From NCBI RefSeq assembly GCF_001693435.1, contig NZ_CM004509.1:2356001-2420000 (forward strand): a DNA stretch of 64,000 nucleotides. The letters are read 5' to 3'. The notes beneath the pieces are model-generated. The model did not search any database and had not been told where the DNA came from. It worked only from the letters and a program-made list of their open reading frames with translations. This document shows, one piece after another, positions 9,010 to 18,171 of this stretch (the first letter of the stretch is position 1; each line of letters starts with the position of its first letter). The translations under genes and the position numbers were made by a program. This DNA comes from Gilliamella sp. wkB7 (GTDB taxonomy: Bacteria; Pseudomonadota; Gammaproteobacteria; Enterobacterales; Orbaceae).

Positions 9010-9897
9010 GTGGATCTTTTAAGAAGTATGGAAGCGTTTGTATTGACCGTAAAAACAGGTTCATTTGCAGCTTCAGCCATTTCACTTAATACATCACCAC
9101 AAATGATCGCCAAATATGTGGTATTTTTAGAAGATTATTTAGGTTTAAAATTACTGAATCGTACAACACGGTCGCAAAAGTTAACTGAGTTTGGTAAACA
9201 ATATTATGAAAAGTGTTTATTCATCCTTGATGAAGTGAAAAGTTCAAAAACATTAGCGCAACAATTTATTGAGGAGCCTAAAGGTCGGCTTCGAATTAGT
9301 GCGCCAGTGAGTTATGGACATTTTAATTTAATTTCTGTGCTTAGTCGTTTTATGAGATGCTATCCAAAAGTAAATGTTGATCTTCAATTAAGTGATCGCT
9401 ATGTCGATTTAGTTAAAGATGATTTTGATATTGTTTTTCGAATTGGCGAATTATCTAATTCAAGTTATATTGCTCGTAATCTCAATTCTTACAAACTTAT
9501 TTTTGCCGCTTCACCAACTTATCTTGCTAAAAATGGTATACCGGTAACGCCTAATGATATAAAAAAACATCAATGTTTAATTTATCAATATGTCAATCCA
9601 ACTAAAAAAGATTATCTTTGGCCTTTTAGTATTAATGGAAAGGTAATTAATATCCCCATATCAGGAACATTAAAAAGTAATGATACTTTAGCTTTAGCAA
9701 ATGCCGCTGTCGAAGGTTTGGGTATAACGATGTTACCCCAATCAATGCTAAGTGAGCTTATTCGTCAGAATAAATTATTTCCAATATTACAAGATTTTTT
9801 ACCGCCAGCTAGAGAAGTTCATCTGCTTTATAAAGCTGATAAACAGCAACTTCCTAAACTTAAGATGTTTATTGAATTTATCACTAATTCAATGTGA
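9010..9897 (+). CDS. LysR-family transcriptional regulator
   Basis: DNA-binding regulator of 295 residues. The N-terminal winged helix-turn-helix covers about residues 1-60 (AASAISLNTSPQMIAKYV, then LLNRTTR), followed by a periplasmic-binding-like effector domain (from about 90, starting GRLRISAPVSYGH). It belongs to the CrgA/DmlR-like subgroup. Start is GTG at 9010: the overlapping ATG at 9008 runs into a stop after four codons, and AGAGG lies just upstream. Its likely original target is the divergent oxidoreductase, now only a stub at 8839-8907; the intact SDR gene beyond may be the remaining target. Confidence 0.9.
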   Translation: MDLLRSMEAFVLTVKTGSFAASAISLNTSPQMIAKYVVFLEDYLGLKLLNRTTRSQKLTEFGKQYYEKCLFILDEVKSSKTLAQQFIEEPKGRLRISAPVSYGHFNLISVLSRFMRCYPKVNVDLQLSDRYVDLVKDDFDIVFRIGELSNSSYIARNLNSYKLIFAASPTYLAKNGIPVTPNDIKKHQCLIYQYVNPTKKDYLWPFSINGKVINIPISGTLKSNDTLALANAAVEGLGITMLPQSMLSELIRQNKLFPILQDFLPPAREVHLLYKADKQQLPKLKMFIEFITNSM

Positions 9898-9982
9898 TAA
9901 ATAGAAAGTTTTTTGAAGTTTTAAATTAGTTTAAAAATTCAGATTTGCTTTATTTAGATACTCAATAAAGTCAACAATAACA

Positions 9983-10010
9983 AAAAAGGCGATAAAACCG
10001 CCTTTTTATA
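9983..10010. terminator. Bidirectional terminator between the LysR gene and tolC
   Basis: AAAAAGGCG (9983-9991) pairs with CGCCTTTTT (9999-10007) around a 7-base loop, giving an A-run/T-run hairpin usable on both strands. Confidence 0.85.
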
Positions 10011-10041
10011 TGAGAGATTCTAAAATAATCAGAATTACTGA

Positions 10042-11397
10042 TTATTTTATGGTAGCTAAAGTGCTTAGTTCTTTACCTAACATATTATTTAAATATACCA
10101 AGTCATCTGCTGTTAAAGTCCCAACGGCATATTTTAACTGTAGTAAACTTGTTAGATAATTATATTTTGCATCCGATAGATTTCGTTTAGAACTATAAAG
10201 CTGTGTTGTTGCATTTAACACATCAACAATGGTACGTGTACCAACTTGATATCCAGATGAAGTTGCTTCTAATGAACTTTCGGCAGACACAACAGCTTGT
10301 TGATAAGCTTTGATTGAACTGATTGAAGATGCAATATTGTTGTAAGATGAGCGAACCTGATTAATCACACTACGATTAGTGCTTTCTAATTTCTCGCTAT
10401 AACTGACAAAATTATGCTGTGCTTGTTCAACTTGTGACATAGTCGCACCACCTGAAAAAATTGGCATGTTGACACTTACACCAACATAATTATTACCAGA
10501 ATAGCTTTTACTATGATGAGATCCTATAGCATCTGAGGAGTAATTTCCATATCTCTCATTTTTATTTAAGTTTGTGGACGCATCTAAACTTGCAGTAGGC
10601 ATATATCCCGATTGTGCAAGTTTAATTTGTTCACGGGCAATATCTTGATTTAATTTCATTGTTAATAAATTAAGATTAGATGCCTCGGATTGTTTTAACA
10701 ATAGACTAATTTGAGTTGGCTCTTCTGTTTTAAATGTTTTGGTATCAATAGTTGCTAAACTAGAATAAAAACGACCACTCACTTGACGTAGGTTTTCAAT
10801 TGAATTATTCAATTCATTTAATGCATTAACCTGTTGGGCAACCGTTAAATCATAATTAGCTTGAGCATTTTGTACATCGGTAATGGCTACTAAACCAACT
10901 TGATGTTGTTGACGAGTTTGTTCTAATTGGCGACCAATTGCTTTCTTCTGAGCATCAATAAAGCTTAAGGCATCAAGTGCTTTTAAAACATTAAAATAAG
11001 CAACCGAAGTGTTTAGAATTAATGTTTGACCTTGGTATTGGTAAGCGATATCAGCAATACTAGCCTGTTTTTTTGTAATATCTAAAGCTTTCCAACTTGA
11101 GAAATTAAAAATACTTTGTGATAACGTTACTTGATATAAATTACCACTTTTATTTTTTTGTCCACTGATGTCGCGGCGGCCATGAGTTACACCATAAGAT
11201 GCATTTAGACCAACTTGTGGTAATAAACTTGCTCGTGAACCTGAAATTGCTGAGTAAGCTTTTTCTTTTTCTGCTAAAGAACTACGTAGATCTGGGTTTG
11301 TCTCTTTAGCTTGTTCATAAACTTGAATCAAATTTTCAGCAAAAACTGCTTGGCTTAATGTTAAGCCGATTAGAAAGGTTAGCGTTTTTTTCATCAA
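10042..11397 (-). CDS. tolC: Outer membrane efflux channel TolC
   Basis: Outer-membrane factor of 451 residues that forms the trimeric exit duct for multidrug pumps and type I secretion. A signal peptide (about 1-20, ending AVFA) precedes two OEP repeats; the start ENLIQVYEQAKETNPDLR and the TLILNTSVAYFNVL and VGTRTIVDVLNAT regions are typical of TolC. It is somewhat shorter than E. coli TolC (493), mostly at the C-terminal tail. It is divergent from nudF, as in E. coli (tolC and nudF neighbours). Confidence 0.93.
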   Translation of the reverse strand: MMKKTLTFLIGLTLSQAVFAENLIQVYEQAKETNPDLRSSLAEKEKAYSAISGSRASLLPQVGLNASYGVTHGRRDISGQKNKSGNLYQVTLSQSIFNFSSWKALDITKKQASIADIAYQYQGQTLILNTSVAYFNVLKALDALSFIDAQKKAIGRQLEQTRQQHQVGLVAITDVQNAQANYDLTVAQQVNALNELNNSIENLRQVSGRFYSSLATIDTKTFKTEEPTQISLLLKQSEASNLNLLTMKLNQDIAREQIKLAQSGYMPTASLDASTNLNKNERYGNYSSDAIGSHHSKSYSGNNYVGVSVNMPIFSGGATMSQVEQAQHNFVSYSEKLESTNRSVINQVRSSYNNIASSISSIKAYQQAVVSAESSLEATSSGYQVGTRTIVDVLNATTQLYSSKRNLSDAKYNYLTSLLQLKYAVGTLTADDLVYLNNMLGKELSTLATIK

Positions 11398-11532
11398 TCA
11401 TCTCTTTAAAAACATATAAAATATAATTGTATTTTCATTTATGCGATTTTAACAGATAATTAGCATATAGTAAGCATAGTTTATTTGTCATTCGCACTTT
11501 TTATTAAAATTCAGCCCAAAACGAGACCCAAT

Positions 11533-12162
11533 ATGAAAATTAAAAATAATCCAATAAATTTTAACAAAAATGATGTTTTTAATCTAACTAAACAAGTGCT
11601 TTATAAAGGTTTTTTTTCTTTACTTGAATATCGTTTTCAATATCGTAAATTTGATGGTTCAATTAGCGATGTCGTTACCCGAGAGGTGTTAGAGCGTGGT
11701 CATGCCGTGGTTTTACTAGCATATGATGTTAAACGTGATGAAGTCGTTTTAATTGAACAAATCCGTATCGCTGCAATAGAAACTCAAGAAACCCCATGGA
11801 TGTTAGAATTGATAGCGGGAATGATGGATCATCAAAATGAATCATTTGAAGAAGTGGCTAGGCGTGAAGCAATTGAAGAAGCGGGTGTTACCATTGGTCG
11901 ATGCAAGCCTATTATTAGTTATTTAGCTTCTCCGGGAGGATTAACTGAAAAATTACATATTTTGGTTGGTGAAGTTGATGCTTCAACCGCAACAGGGATT
12001 CATGGACTTGCGGAAGAAAATGAAGACATCAAAGTTCATGTTGTCAGTCGAGATCAAGCATATAAATGGGTTGAAGATGGAGTAATTAATAATGCTGCAT
12101 CAATTATTGCTTTGCAATGGTTGCAACTCAATTATTTAAATCTAAAAAATGAATGGAAGTAA
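11533..12162 (+). CDS. nudF: ADP-ribose pyrophosphatase NudF
   Basis: Nudix hydrolase of 209 residues that cleaves ADP-ribose to AMP and ribose 5-phosphate. The Nudix box (GX5EX7REXXEEXG) is complete, beginning GMMDHQNESFEEVARREA, and ETPWMLELIAG and NNAASIIALQWLQL match E. coli NudF. The frame is open from a TTG at 11485, but the ATG at 11533 gives the E. coli-like N-terminus. It lies upstream of cpdA and divergent from tolC, keeping E. coli order. Confidence 0.93.
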   Translation: MKIKNNPINFNKNDVFNLTKQVLYKGFFSLLEYRFQYRKFDGSISDVVTREVLERGHAVVLLAYDVKRDEVVLIEQIRIAAIETQETPWMLELIAGMMDHQNESFEEVARREAIEEAGVTIGRCKPIISYLASPGGLTEKLHILVGEVDASTATGIHGLAEENEDIKVHVVSRDQAYKWVEDGVINNAASIIALQWLQLNYLNLKNEWK

Positions 12163-12197
12163 TTACTAATTATATTTAATTATTTCTTTCATTAAAA

Positions 12198-12213
12198 TGT
12201 GATCTATTTTACA
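12198..12213. promoter_or_regulatory. CRP-like site upstream of cpdA
   Basis: TGTGA-TCTATT-TTACA matches the CRP consensus in 9 of 10 half-site bases, with AAA before it. It sits about 120 bases ahead of the TTG start of cpdA, in the nudF-cpdA gap. A CRP site on the gene for the cAMP-degrading enzyme would form a feedback loop; this is inference. Confidence 0.55.
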
Positions 12214-12323
12214 CTTTAATATAACGCTAGGATTTATAATAAAATTATATAGTCTACTGCAATGTTTTGTTTTGCTATTAACATTATTAAACTTATTATA
12301 TTGATGAATAACTGAGGTGAATT

Positions 12324-13154
12324 TTGGAGTCACTTTTACAGCTTCCAACAAAAAATAAAAATTACGGTAAAATATTACAAATTACTGATACGCATCTTTT
12401 TGCTGATGGAGGCTGTACTTTGCTTGGTGTGAATTCAAACACAAGTTTTTCGGCTGTAATCGATGAAATTAAAAAATGCAGCAGAACATATGATTTAATT
12501 GTAGCTACAGGTGATTTTGTTCAAGATGGTACAAAAGAAGCTTATAAATTTTTTGCAGAGCAAATAAGCACATTAAATACACCTTGTGTTTGGTTGCCTG
12601 GAAATCATGATAACTTTGAATATATGCAATCCGTTTTTGCTAATTATCGACTTTTAGATAATAAAGTTGTTTTGTTAAGTGATAAATGGGTGATTATTCT
12701 TTTAAATAGTCAGGTTGAAGGCCAAGCTTACGGCTTATTAGCGAATTCAGAATTACTTTTTTTACAAAAAAATTTAGATAGATATTCTGACAGAAATGCA
12801 TTGGTCTTTTTACATCATCATCCTATTAATTCAGAATGTCACTGGCTCGATCAACATATCTTGAAAAATAGTGTTGAGTTGGAAAAAATTATACAAGCTT
12901 ATCCTCAGATAAAAGGATTAGGGTGGGGGCATATTCATCAAAGCCAAGATCATCAATGGTATACATGTAAAGCATTTTCTACGCCCTCAACTTGTGTACA
13001 ATTTAAACCTAATAGTTATAATTTTGGATTAGCTGATAATGATGCACCCGGTTGGCGTGAAATAACATTAACCAACGATGGTATGCTTGAAACAGAAGTA
13101 TTTCGAATTAATGATAACCGTTTTGTTCCTGATTTATCCCAAAATGGTTATTAA
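12324..13154 (+). CDS. cpdA: 3',5'-cyclic AMP phosphodiesterase CpdA
   Basis: Calcineurin-like metallophosphoesterase of 276 residues that hydrolyses cAMP to AMP. Metal-binding motifs in order: ITDTHLF (D, H), ATGDFVQD (GD), LPGNHDNF (GNHD), LHHHP and GHIH. The start is TTG at 12324, not ATG: the resulting MESLLQLP matches the E. coli protein from its first residue, and GAGGTG lies 8 bases upstream. The gene follows nudF and sets cAMP levels, so the CRP-like site upstream suggests feedback. Confidence 0.95.
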   Translation: MESLLQLPTKNKNYGKILQITDTHLFADGGCTLLGVNSNTSFSAVIDEIKKCSRTYDLIVATGDFVQDGTKEAYKFFAEQISTLNTPCVWLPGNHDNFEYMQSVFANYRLLDNKVVLLSDKWVIILLNSQVEGQAYGLLANSELLFLQKNLDRYSDRNALVFLHHHPINSECHWLDQHILKNSVELEKIIQAYPQIKGLGWGHIHQSQDHQWYTCKAFSTPSTCVQFKPNSYNFGLADNDAPGWREITLTNDGMLETEVFRINDNRFVPDLSQNGY

Positions 13155-13180
13155 GAGTAAGTGATAATCTTATCTGATTA

Positions 13181-14644
13181 CTATAGTAGTGGGGCAAAAA
13201 AGTAAAATAATCGTTCAACAATACGTTGCCAAATAGGTCGCTGTTTCCATATTTCAATATTAACTTTTTCAGACTGTGCTAAATACCCTTGTAGAAGAGA
13301 AAAAAGTGATTGGGCAAATTCAGCATCATCAATGACAGTTGTAATTTCAAAATTTAACCATAAGCTTCGCATATCTAAATTGACTGTACCGACTAAACTA
13401 AGCTGATTATCAATTAAAACACTTTTAGTATGTAATAAATTATCATTGTATTGAAAAAGTTTGACCCCTCCCTCAAGCAATTCTGAAAAAAATGCTCGAC
13501 TAGCCCATTTAACCATTAAGGAATCGTTCTTTTTCGGAACGATAATAATAACTTCTACTCCACGCTGAGCTGCAGTACATACCGCATGTAAGATGTCGTC
13601 ACTTGGAACTAAATAGGGGGTAGTAAAAATAATTTGTTTTTGAGCTGCATAAATTGCTGTCAATAATACCTGATGGATCATGTTTTCTGTATAACCAGGA
13701 CCTGAAGCAATAAGTTGCATAATATGTTTTTTTTCTTCTGGGGGTTCGGCAAAGTCAGTAATTTGGGGTAAAGCAAGATCGGTTCCTGTTTCTAATTCCC
13801 AATCACTCGCATAAATTGCACCCATTAACGTAGTAACAGGACCACGCATTCTTACCATAATATCGACCCATTCGCCCACATGCTTATTCTGTTTAAAAAA
13901 GCGAGGATCGACAATATTCATGCTACCCGTATATGATATATAGTTATCTATGATTGCAACTTTACGATGTTGTCTTAAATCTAATCGCCTAAACATAAAT
14001 CGAAGTAAATTAACTTTTAGGGCTTCAATAATGATGATTCCCGCTTCACGCATTCTCTTACTTGCATTTGTTCTAAGAAAATGGCGACTACCAGCAGAAT
14101 CTACCATTAAATGACAAGTCACACCACGCTTAGTTGCTTCAATCAATGCTTTTTCAACATCATCGGCTCTGCCACCTTCATTCCAAATATAAAATACCAT
14201 CTCGATGTTGGAGGTTGCTTGATTAATATCTTCAATTAGCTGATCAAAAATAGTGTCAGTATCACTCAGTAGTTCAATATGATTACCGTTTATACCATCA
14301 AGTCCTGTTTGATGTTTGCAAAGTTGAAAAATAGGTTTACTAACTTGACTGACTTGGGTTGTGAAAATATCTGGGAAAATGCTAATTCTATTTATAAAGT
14401 TAGCAATGATTGGACGCATTTTCTGTGCGCGTTTAACACGCTGTTGCCCTAAATGAGCTTCACCTAACGAGAAATAAAGAATGATTCCAACTATCGGTAA
14501 AATATAAATCACTAGCATCCATGCAATTACATAGGTAGTTGGTCTTCTTTTAAACACAATTCGTAACGTCGTAGCAACGATCATCAACCAATAAACCAAA
14601 AAGATCAATGAACTGACTAAGGCGTGGAATGAAGTATATTGCAT
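13181..14644 (-). CDS. clsA: Cardiolipin synthase A
   Basis: Inner-membrane phospholipase D-type enzyme of 487 residues that joins two phosphatidylglycerols into cardiolipin and glycerol. Two N-terminal membrane helices (about 8-30 and 38-59) precede two HKD motifs, HRKVAIID at 226 and HTKSVLID at 405, each followed by a Gly-Ser/Thr-x-N element (YTGSMN, VGTVNLD). Length equals E. coli ClsA (486). It follows yciA on the same strand with only 5 bases between them, so yciB-yciA-clsA may be one transcript, as at the E. coli yciB-yciA-tonB/cls locus. Confidence 0.95.
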   Translation of the reverse strand: MQYTSFHALVSSLIFLVYWLMIVATTLRIVFKRRPTTYVIAWMLVIYILPIVGIILYFSLGEAHLGQQRVKRAQKMRPIIANFINRISIFPDIFTTQVSQVSKPIFQLCKHQTGLDGINGNHIELLSDTDTIFDQLIEDINQATSNIEMVFYIWNEGGRADDVEKALIEATKRGVTCHLMVDSAGSRHFLRTNASKRMREAGIIIIEALKVNLLRFMFRRLDLRQHRKVAIIDNYISYTGSMNIVDPRFFKQNKHVGEWVDIMVRMRGPVTTLMGAIYASDWELETGTDLALPQITDFAEPPEEKKHIMQLIASGPGYTENMIHQVLLTAIYAAQKQIIFTTPYLVPSDDILHAVCTAAQRGVEVIIIVPKKNDSLMVKWASRAFFSELLEGGVKLFQYNDNLLHTKSVLIDNQLSLVGTVNLDMRSLWLNFEITTVIDDAEFAQSLFSLLQGYLAQSEKVNIEIWKQRPIWQRIVERLFYFFAPLL

Positions 14645-14649
14645 ATAAG

Positions 14650-15108
14650 TTAGCTATTACTTAGATTGAGCTTACTAATCCCATCTTTAGTACAATCATA
14701 ATTCTGAAATACTTCAGGTAATGGTTTGGGATTATTGTGTTTATCCACTGAAACATAAGTAAATACTGCATCAGTGATACAAAAACGTTTTAGTGAATCT
14801 GTTGTATCAATTACTTTTTTAACCCAAACTTCAATACCAATAGTAATAGATGTTTTCCCTGTTTTGATACAATGAGCGTAACAACAAACTACATCCCCTA
14901 CCATTGCAGGCTTATGAAAAGTAATGCTACTCGCGTTTACCGTTACAACTCGATTTCTAGCGATTTCTTTTGATAAAATACCGCCAGCGAGATCCATTTG
15001 CGACATTATCCAACCGCCAAAAATGTGACCATGAGGATTTGTATCAGCAGGCATTGCCAGTGTTCTTAGTACTAGTTGACCTTTAGGGGATGTATCGGAT
15101 TGTTTCAT
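14650..15108 (-). CDS. yciA: Acyl-CoA thioesterase YciA
   Basis: Hotdog-fold thioesterase of 152 residues that hydrolyses a broad range of acyl-CoAs. LVLRTLAMPADTNPHGHIFG with the conserved catalytic Asp, and GDVVCCYA, match E. coli YciA. The frame extends to an ATG at 15123, but GGAG lies 8 bases before the ATG at 15108, and that start gives the E. coli N-terminal length. It sits between yciB and clsA. Confidence 0.95.
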   Translation of the reverse strand: MKQSDTSPKGQLVLRTLAMPADTNPHGHIFGGWIMSQMDLAGGILSKEIARNRVVTVNASSITFHKPAMVGDVVCCYAHCIKTGKTSITIGIEVWVKKVIDTTDSLKRFCITDAVFTYVSVDKHNNPKPLPEVFQNYDCTKDGISKLNLSNS

Positions 15109-15128
15109 ATTAAAATACTCCATCTATG

Positions 15129-15671
15129 CTATTTACTGTCTATATCTTTATCCATATTTTTATATATATAGATTCCTGATATTAAGGATAATAATAACGA
15201 TGCACCAGGTAAAATAAATACTTTAAAAATCCAGAAAAAGTCATCTGTTGTATAATAGGTTGCACCTAAACTAATCACTCCACATGTCATGAAGAAAGCT
15301 ATCCATAATATATTTAATCTATTCCAAATGACTGAATCTAGCTGAATTTCTTTGCCTAGAAGTTTTTGAAGCAGGTTTTTTTTGAAACCATACTGACTAA
15401 TGAGTAAACCTGAGGCAAACAAAAAGTTAATAATTGTCACTTTCCATTTTATAACATTAGGTTCCCGGGTATAAAGAGTAAATCCACCAAAAACCATCAC
15501 CATTAAATAAGATATCAATTCTACTTTGTCGATTTTTCGGTAAATGATAAGAACAATTAGGAAACAGACCGTTGCTGCTATCATCAAGGCTTGTACACCA
15601 ACAAAGACATCATACATTGTCAAGAATATAAAAAAGATTACAAGGGGTATAAAATTTAAAAGCTGTTTCAT
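15129..15671 (-). CDS. yciB: Inner membrane septation-linked protein YciB
   Basis: Integral membrane protein of 180 residues with five or six helices. The N-terminus (MKQLLNFIPLVIFF) and the central FTLYTREPNVIKWKVTIIN region are diagnostic of YciB (IspZ family), which in E. coli takes part in envelope integrity and septum synthesis with ZipA and YciC contacts. yciA follows 20 bases downstream, as in E. coli. Confidence 0.94.
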   Translation of the reverse strand: MKQLLNFIPLVIFFIFLTMYDVFVGVQALMIAATVCFLIVLIIYRKIDKVELISYLMVMVFGGFTLYTREPNVIKWKVTIINFLFASGLLISQYGFKKNLLQKLLGKEIQLDSVIWNRLNILWIAFFMTCGVISLGATYYTTDDFFWIFKVFILPGASLLLSLISGIYIYKNMDKDIDSK

Positions 15672-15727
15672 GTAAATATTAACCTGATAGAAAAGATAAC
15701 TTGTCTTAATTATAATTGTAAGTGAAA

Positions 15728-15748
15728 AAGCCTATCAGAAATAGGCTT
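15728..15748 (-). terminator. Hairpin overlapping the fur stop
   Basis: On the minus strand AAGCCTA (15742-15748) pairs with TAGGCTT (15728-15734), followed by TTTCACTT. The left arm overlaps the fur stop codon. Confidence 0.7.
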
Positions 15749-16205
15749 ATTTTTTTGTATGAAGTTCAGGGTGGGCTTTACAATTACCTGATTGACAATG
15801 TCCATAAAGATATAAGCTATGAAAAGTTAATTTAACTCCATATTGCTCGGCAATTTCTTTTTGTCTTGCATTGATAATTTCATCTCTAAATTCAAATACT
15901 TCACCACAATCTAAACAAATTAAATGATCATGGTGTTTTTGCGTTGCAAGCTCAAATACCGCTCTACCCCCCTCAAAATTATGACGAGTTACTATCCCAG
16001 CATCATCAAATTGGTTTAAAACACGGTAGACGGTGGCGAGTCCGATTTCTTCGCCCATATCAAGCAATTTTTTATAAAGATCCTCGACTGTTATATGTTG
16101 ACATGAAGGATCTCTCAATAATTCTAAAATCTTTAATCGTGGTAACGTAACCTTTAAACCAGCACTTTTAAGCGCTGCATTATTATCATTATCATGATTT
16201 TTCAT
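15747..16205 (-). CDS. fur: Ferric uptake regulator Fur
   Basis: Iron-responsive repressor of 152 residues. The winged-helix domain (AGLKVTLPRLKILELL, then EIGLATVYRVLNQF) is followed by metal-binding KHHDHLICLDCG and a C-terminal HC-x4-C site for structural zinc. The frame reaches an ATG at 16217, but the ATG at 16205 is preceded by GGGATG and gives the usual N-terminus. It lies downstream of fldA on the same strand with a 79-base gap, the E. coli arrangement without a clear uof leader peptide. Confidence 0.96.
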   Translation of the reverse strand: MKNHDNDNNAALKSAGLKVTLPRLKILELLRDPSCQHITVEDLYKKLLDMGEEIGLATVYRVLNQFDDAGIVTRHNFEGGRAVFELATQKHHDHLICLDCGEVFEFRDEIINARQKEIAEQYGVKLTFHSLYLYGHCQSGNCKAHPELHTKK

Positions 16206-16284
16206 ATTACATCCCAATTAAGTTATTAACAATTACATATTATAGAAACTATGCACGGTAAATAAAAGAAATCATTTTAATTGA

Positions 16285-16797
16285 TTAAATGTTCATTTCG
16301 GTTTTGACTTGATTGACCCAATTATTGATTCGTTCTTCAGTTAATTCTGGTTGACGATCTTCATCAATAGCTAATCCTACAAAGTGAGTATCGTCTACTA
16401 AACTTTTCGATGCTTCAAAACTATATCCTTCAGTTGACCAATGCCCAACTATTTTCGCGCCATTAGGCTCGATAACATCGCGTAATGTACCCATCGCATC
16501 ACAAAAATATTCTGCATAATCTTCTTGATCTCCACAACCAAAAATAGCAACCATTTTACCGTTGAAATCAATTTGCTCTAAGTTAGGAAAAAAATCATCC
16601 CAATCAGCTTGTGATTCGCCATAGTACCAAGTTGGAATACCTAAAAAAAGGTAATTATATTGTTCTAATGTTTCTTTAGTTGTTTTTGCAATATCAAAAA
16701 TATCTGCTTTGTCACTGCCTAAAATTTGTTGGATTTGCTTTGCTACATTTTCTGTATTACCTGTATCACTGCCAAAAAAAATACCAACGTTTGCCAT
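16285..16797 (-). CDS. fldA: Flavodoxin FldA
   Basis: Long-chain FMN flavodoxin of 170 residues that carries electrons in place of ferredoxin, for example to activate radical-SAM and cobalamin-dependent enzymes. The phosphate-binding loop GSDTGNTENVA lies near the start; TWYYGESQ and FGCGDQEDYAEYF flank the isoalloxazine ring. It is upstream of fur and likely cotranscribed; a Fur-like box lies 65 bases upstream. Confidence 0.96.
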   Translation of the reverse strand: MANVGIFFGSDTGNTENVAKQIQQILGSDKADIFDIAKTTKETLEQYNYLFLGIPTWYYGESQADWDDFFPNLEQIDFNGKMVAIFGCGDQEDYAEYFCDAMGTLRDVIEPNGAKIVGHWSTEGYSFEASKSLVDDTHFVGLAIDEDRQPELTEERINNWVNQVKTEMNI

Positions 16798-16861
16798 ATT
16801 TATACCTTTACTGTTATTACTTCATCAAAAATATTTTTTGAGTATATCATTGTCAATTAAT

Positions 16862-16880
16862 ATCAGCAATCATTCTCAAT
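16862..16880. promoter_or_regulatory. Possible Fur box upstream of fldA
   Basis: The minus strand reads ATTGAGAATGATTGCTGAT, which resembles the Fur box core (GAGAATGATT is shared; about 12 of 19 consensus bases agree). The site lies between divergent fldA and sucC and could serve either. Confidence 0.4.
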
Positions 16881-16977
16881 TACTATCAACATAAGATATT
16901 ATTTACTACACAATTTATTCATCTTGGATTAGAATTATTATTAGTGTTTATATTAATTTAAATCATGGAATTTAGTT

Positions 16978-18150
16978 ATGAACCTGCACGAATATCAATC
17001 AAAACATATTTTTAAAGAATACAATTTACCCGTACCTGAAGGCTATGTTTGTAATTCAGTTGATGAGGTAAAAGATATTTTATCAAAATTACAATCCCAA
17101 TCGGATATAAGTTCTTGGGTCGCTAAATGCCAGGTTCATGCCGGAGGAAGAGGTAAAGCTGGGGGCGTAATTTGTACTAAAAACTTCAATGAGATAAAAG
17201 GTTTTGCTGAAAAGTGGTTAGGTAAACATTTAGTCACTTATCAAACAACATCCAAAGGTCAGCCAGTAAATCAGATTTTAATCGAAAAAGCTTCAAATAT
17301 TTATAAAGAACTTTATTTAGGTGCAGTTATTGATCGAAGTTCTAAGCGTGTTGTTATTATGGCATCGACTGAGGGTGGCGTTGATATTGAAAGTGTTGCT
17401 GAAAAATCGCCACACCTAATTCATAAAATGCCGCTCGATCCGTTAACTGGACCATCTGCTTTTCAAGGTCGTGAACTTGCTTTTAAATTGGGATTAACTG
17501 GTAAGCTTGTTAACCAATTTTCTAAATTATTCGTTAATTTTGCTAATCTATTTTTAGATAACGATGTTGCATTAGCTGAAGTTAACCCTTTAGTTATTAC
17601 TAGTGAACAAGAACTTGTTTGTTTAGATGCTAAAATCGTTCTTGATGATAATGCTCTTTTTCGTCATCCAAAATTAAATTATTTAAAAGATACAACGCAA
17701 GAAGATGAACTTGAATCCATTGCAGCCAAACAAGGTATTAGTTATGTTTCTTTAGATGGAAATATAGGATGTATGGTTAACGGCGCTGGATTAGCGATGG
17801 CTACAATGGATATTATCAAATTATATGGTGGTGAACCTGCTAACTTTTTAGATGTTGGAGGTAGTACAACTCAAGAACGTGTAGCAGAAGCGTTTAAATT
17901 GATTTTATCAGAAAAAAATGTCAGAGCGATTTTAGTCAATATTTTTGGTGGTATTGTTCGTTGTGACTTAATCGCTGAAGGTATTATTAGTGCAATTGAA
18001 GAAATAGGTCTTAAGGTTCCAGTAGTCGTAAGACTTCAAGGTAATAATGCCGAAATTGCTCGAGGTATTTTAGCTGATAGTAATCTAAATATTATTACTG
18101 CAAAAAGTTTAACAGATGCTGCACAGAAAATCGTTGGTGTTGCAAAATAG
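16978..18150 (+). CDS. sucC: Succinyl-CoA ligase (ADP-forming) beta subunit
   Basis: Beta subunit of 390 residues that, with SucD, makes ATP or GTP from succinyl-CoA. The ATP-grasp domain begins [15 protein letters not shown], with the glycine-rich [12 protein letters not shown] near residue 45-56; the C-terminal ligase domain has [15 protein letters not shown]. coli SucC has 388 residues. The gene starts a + strand run leading into sucD and cydAB, but sdhCDAB and sucAB, which precede it in E. coli, are absent here. Confidence 0.97.
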   Translation: MNLHEYQSKHIFKEYNLPVPEGYVCNSVDEVKDILSKLQSQSDISSWVAKCQVHAGGRGKAGGVICTKNFNEIKGFAEKWLGKHLVTYQTTSKGQPVNQILIEKASNIYKELYLGAVIDRSSKRVVIMASTEGGVDIESVAEKSPHLIHKMPLDPLTGPSAFQGRELAFKLGLTGKLVNQFSKLFVNFANLFLDNDVALAEVNPLVITSEQELVCLDAKIVLDDNALFRHPKLNYLKDTTQEDELESIAAKQGISYVSLDGNIGCMVNGAGLAMATMDIIKLYGGEPANFLDVGGSTTQERVAEAFKLILSEKNVRAILVNIFGGIVRCDLIAEGIISAIEEIGLKVPVVVRLQGNNAEIARGILADSNLNIITAKSLTDAAQKIVGVAK

Positions 18151-18171
18151 TAAGAGTGGAGAAGATTTATT

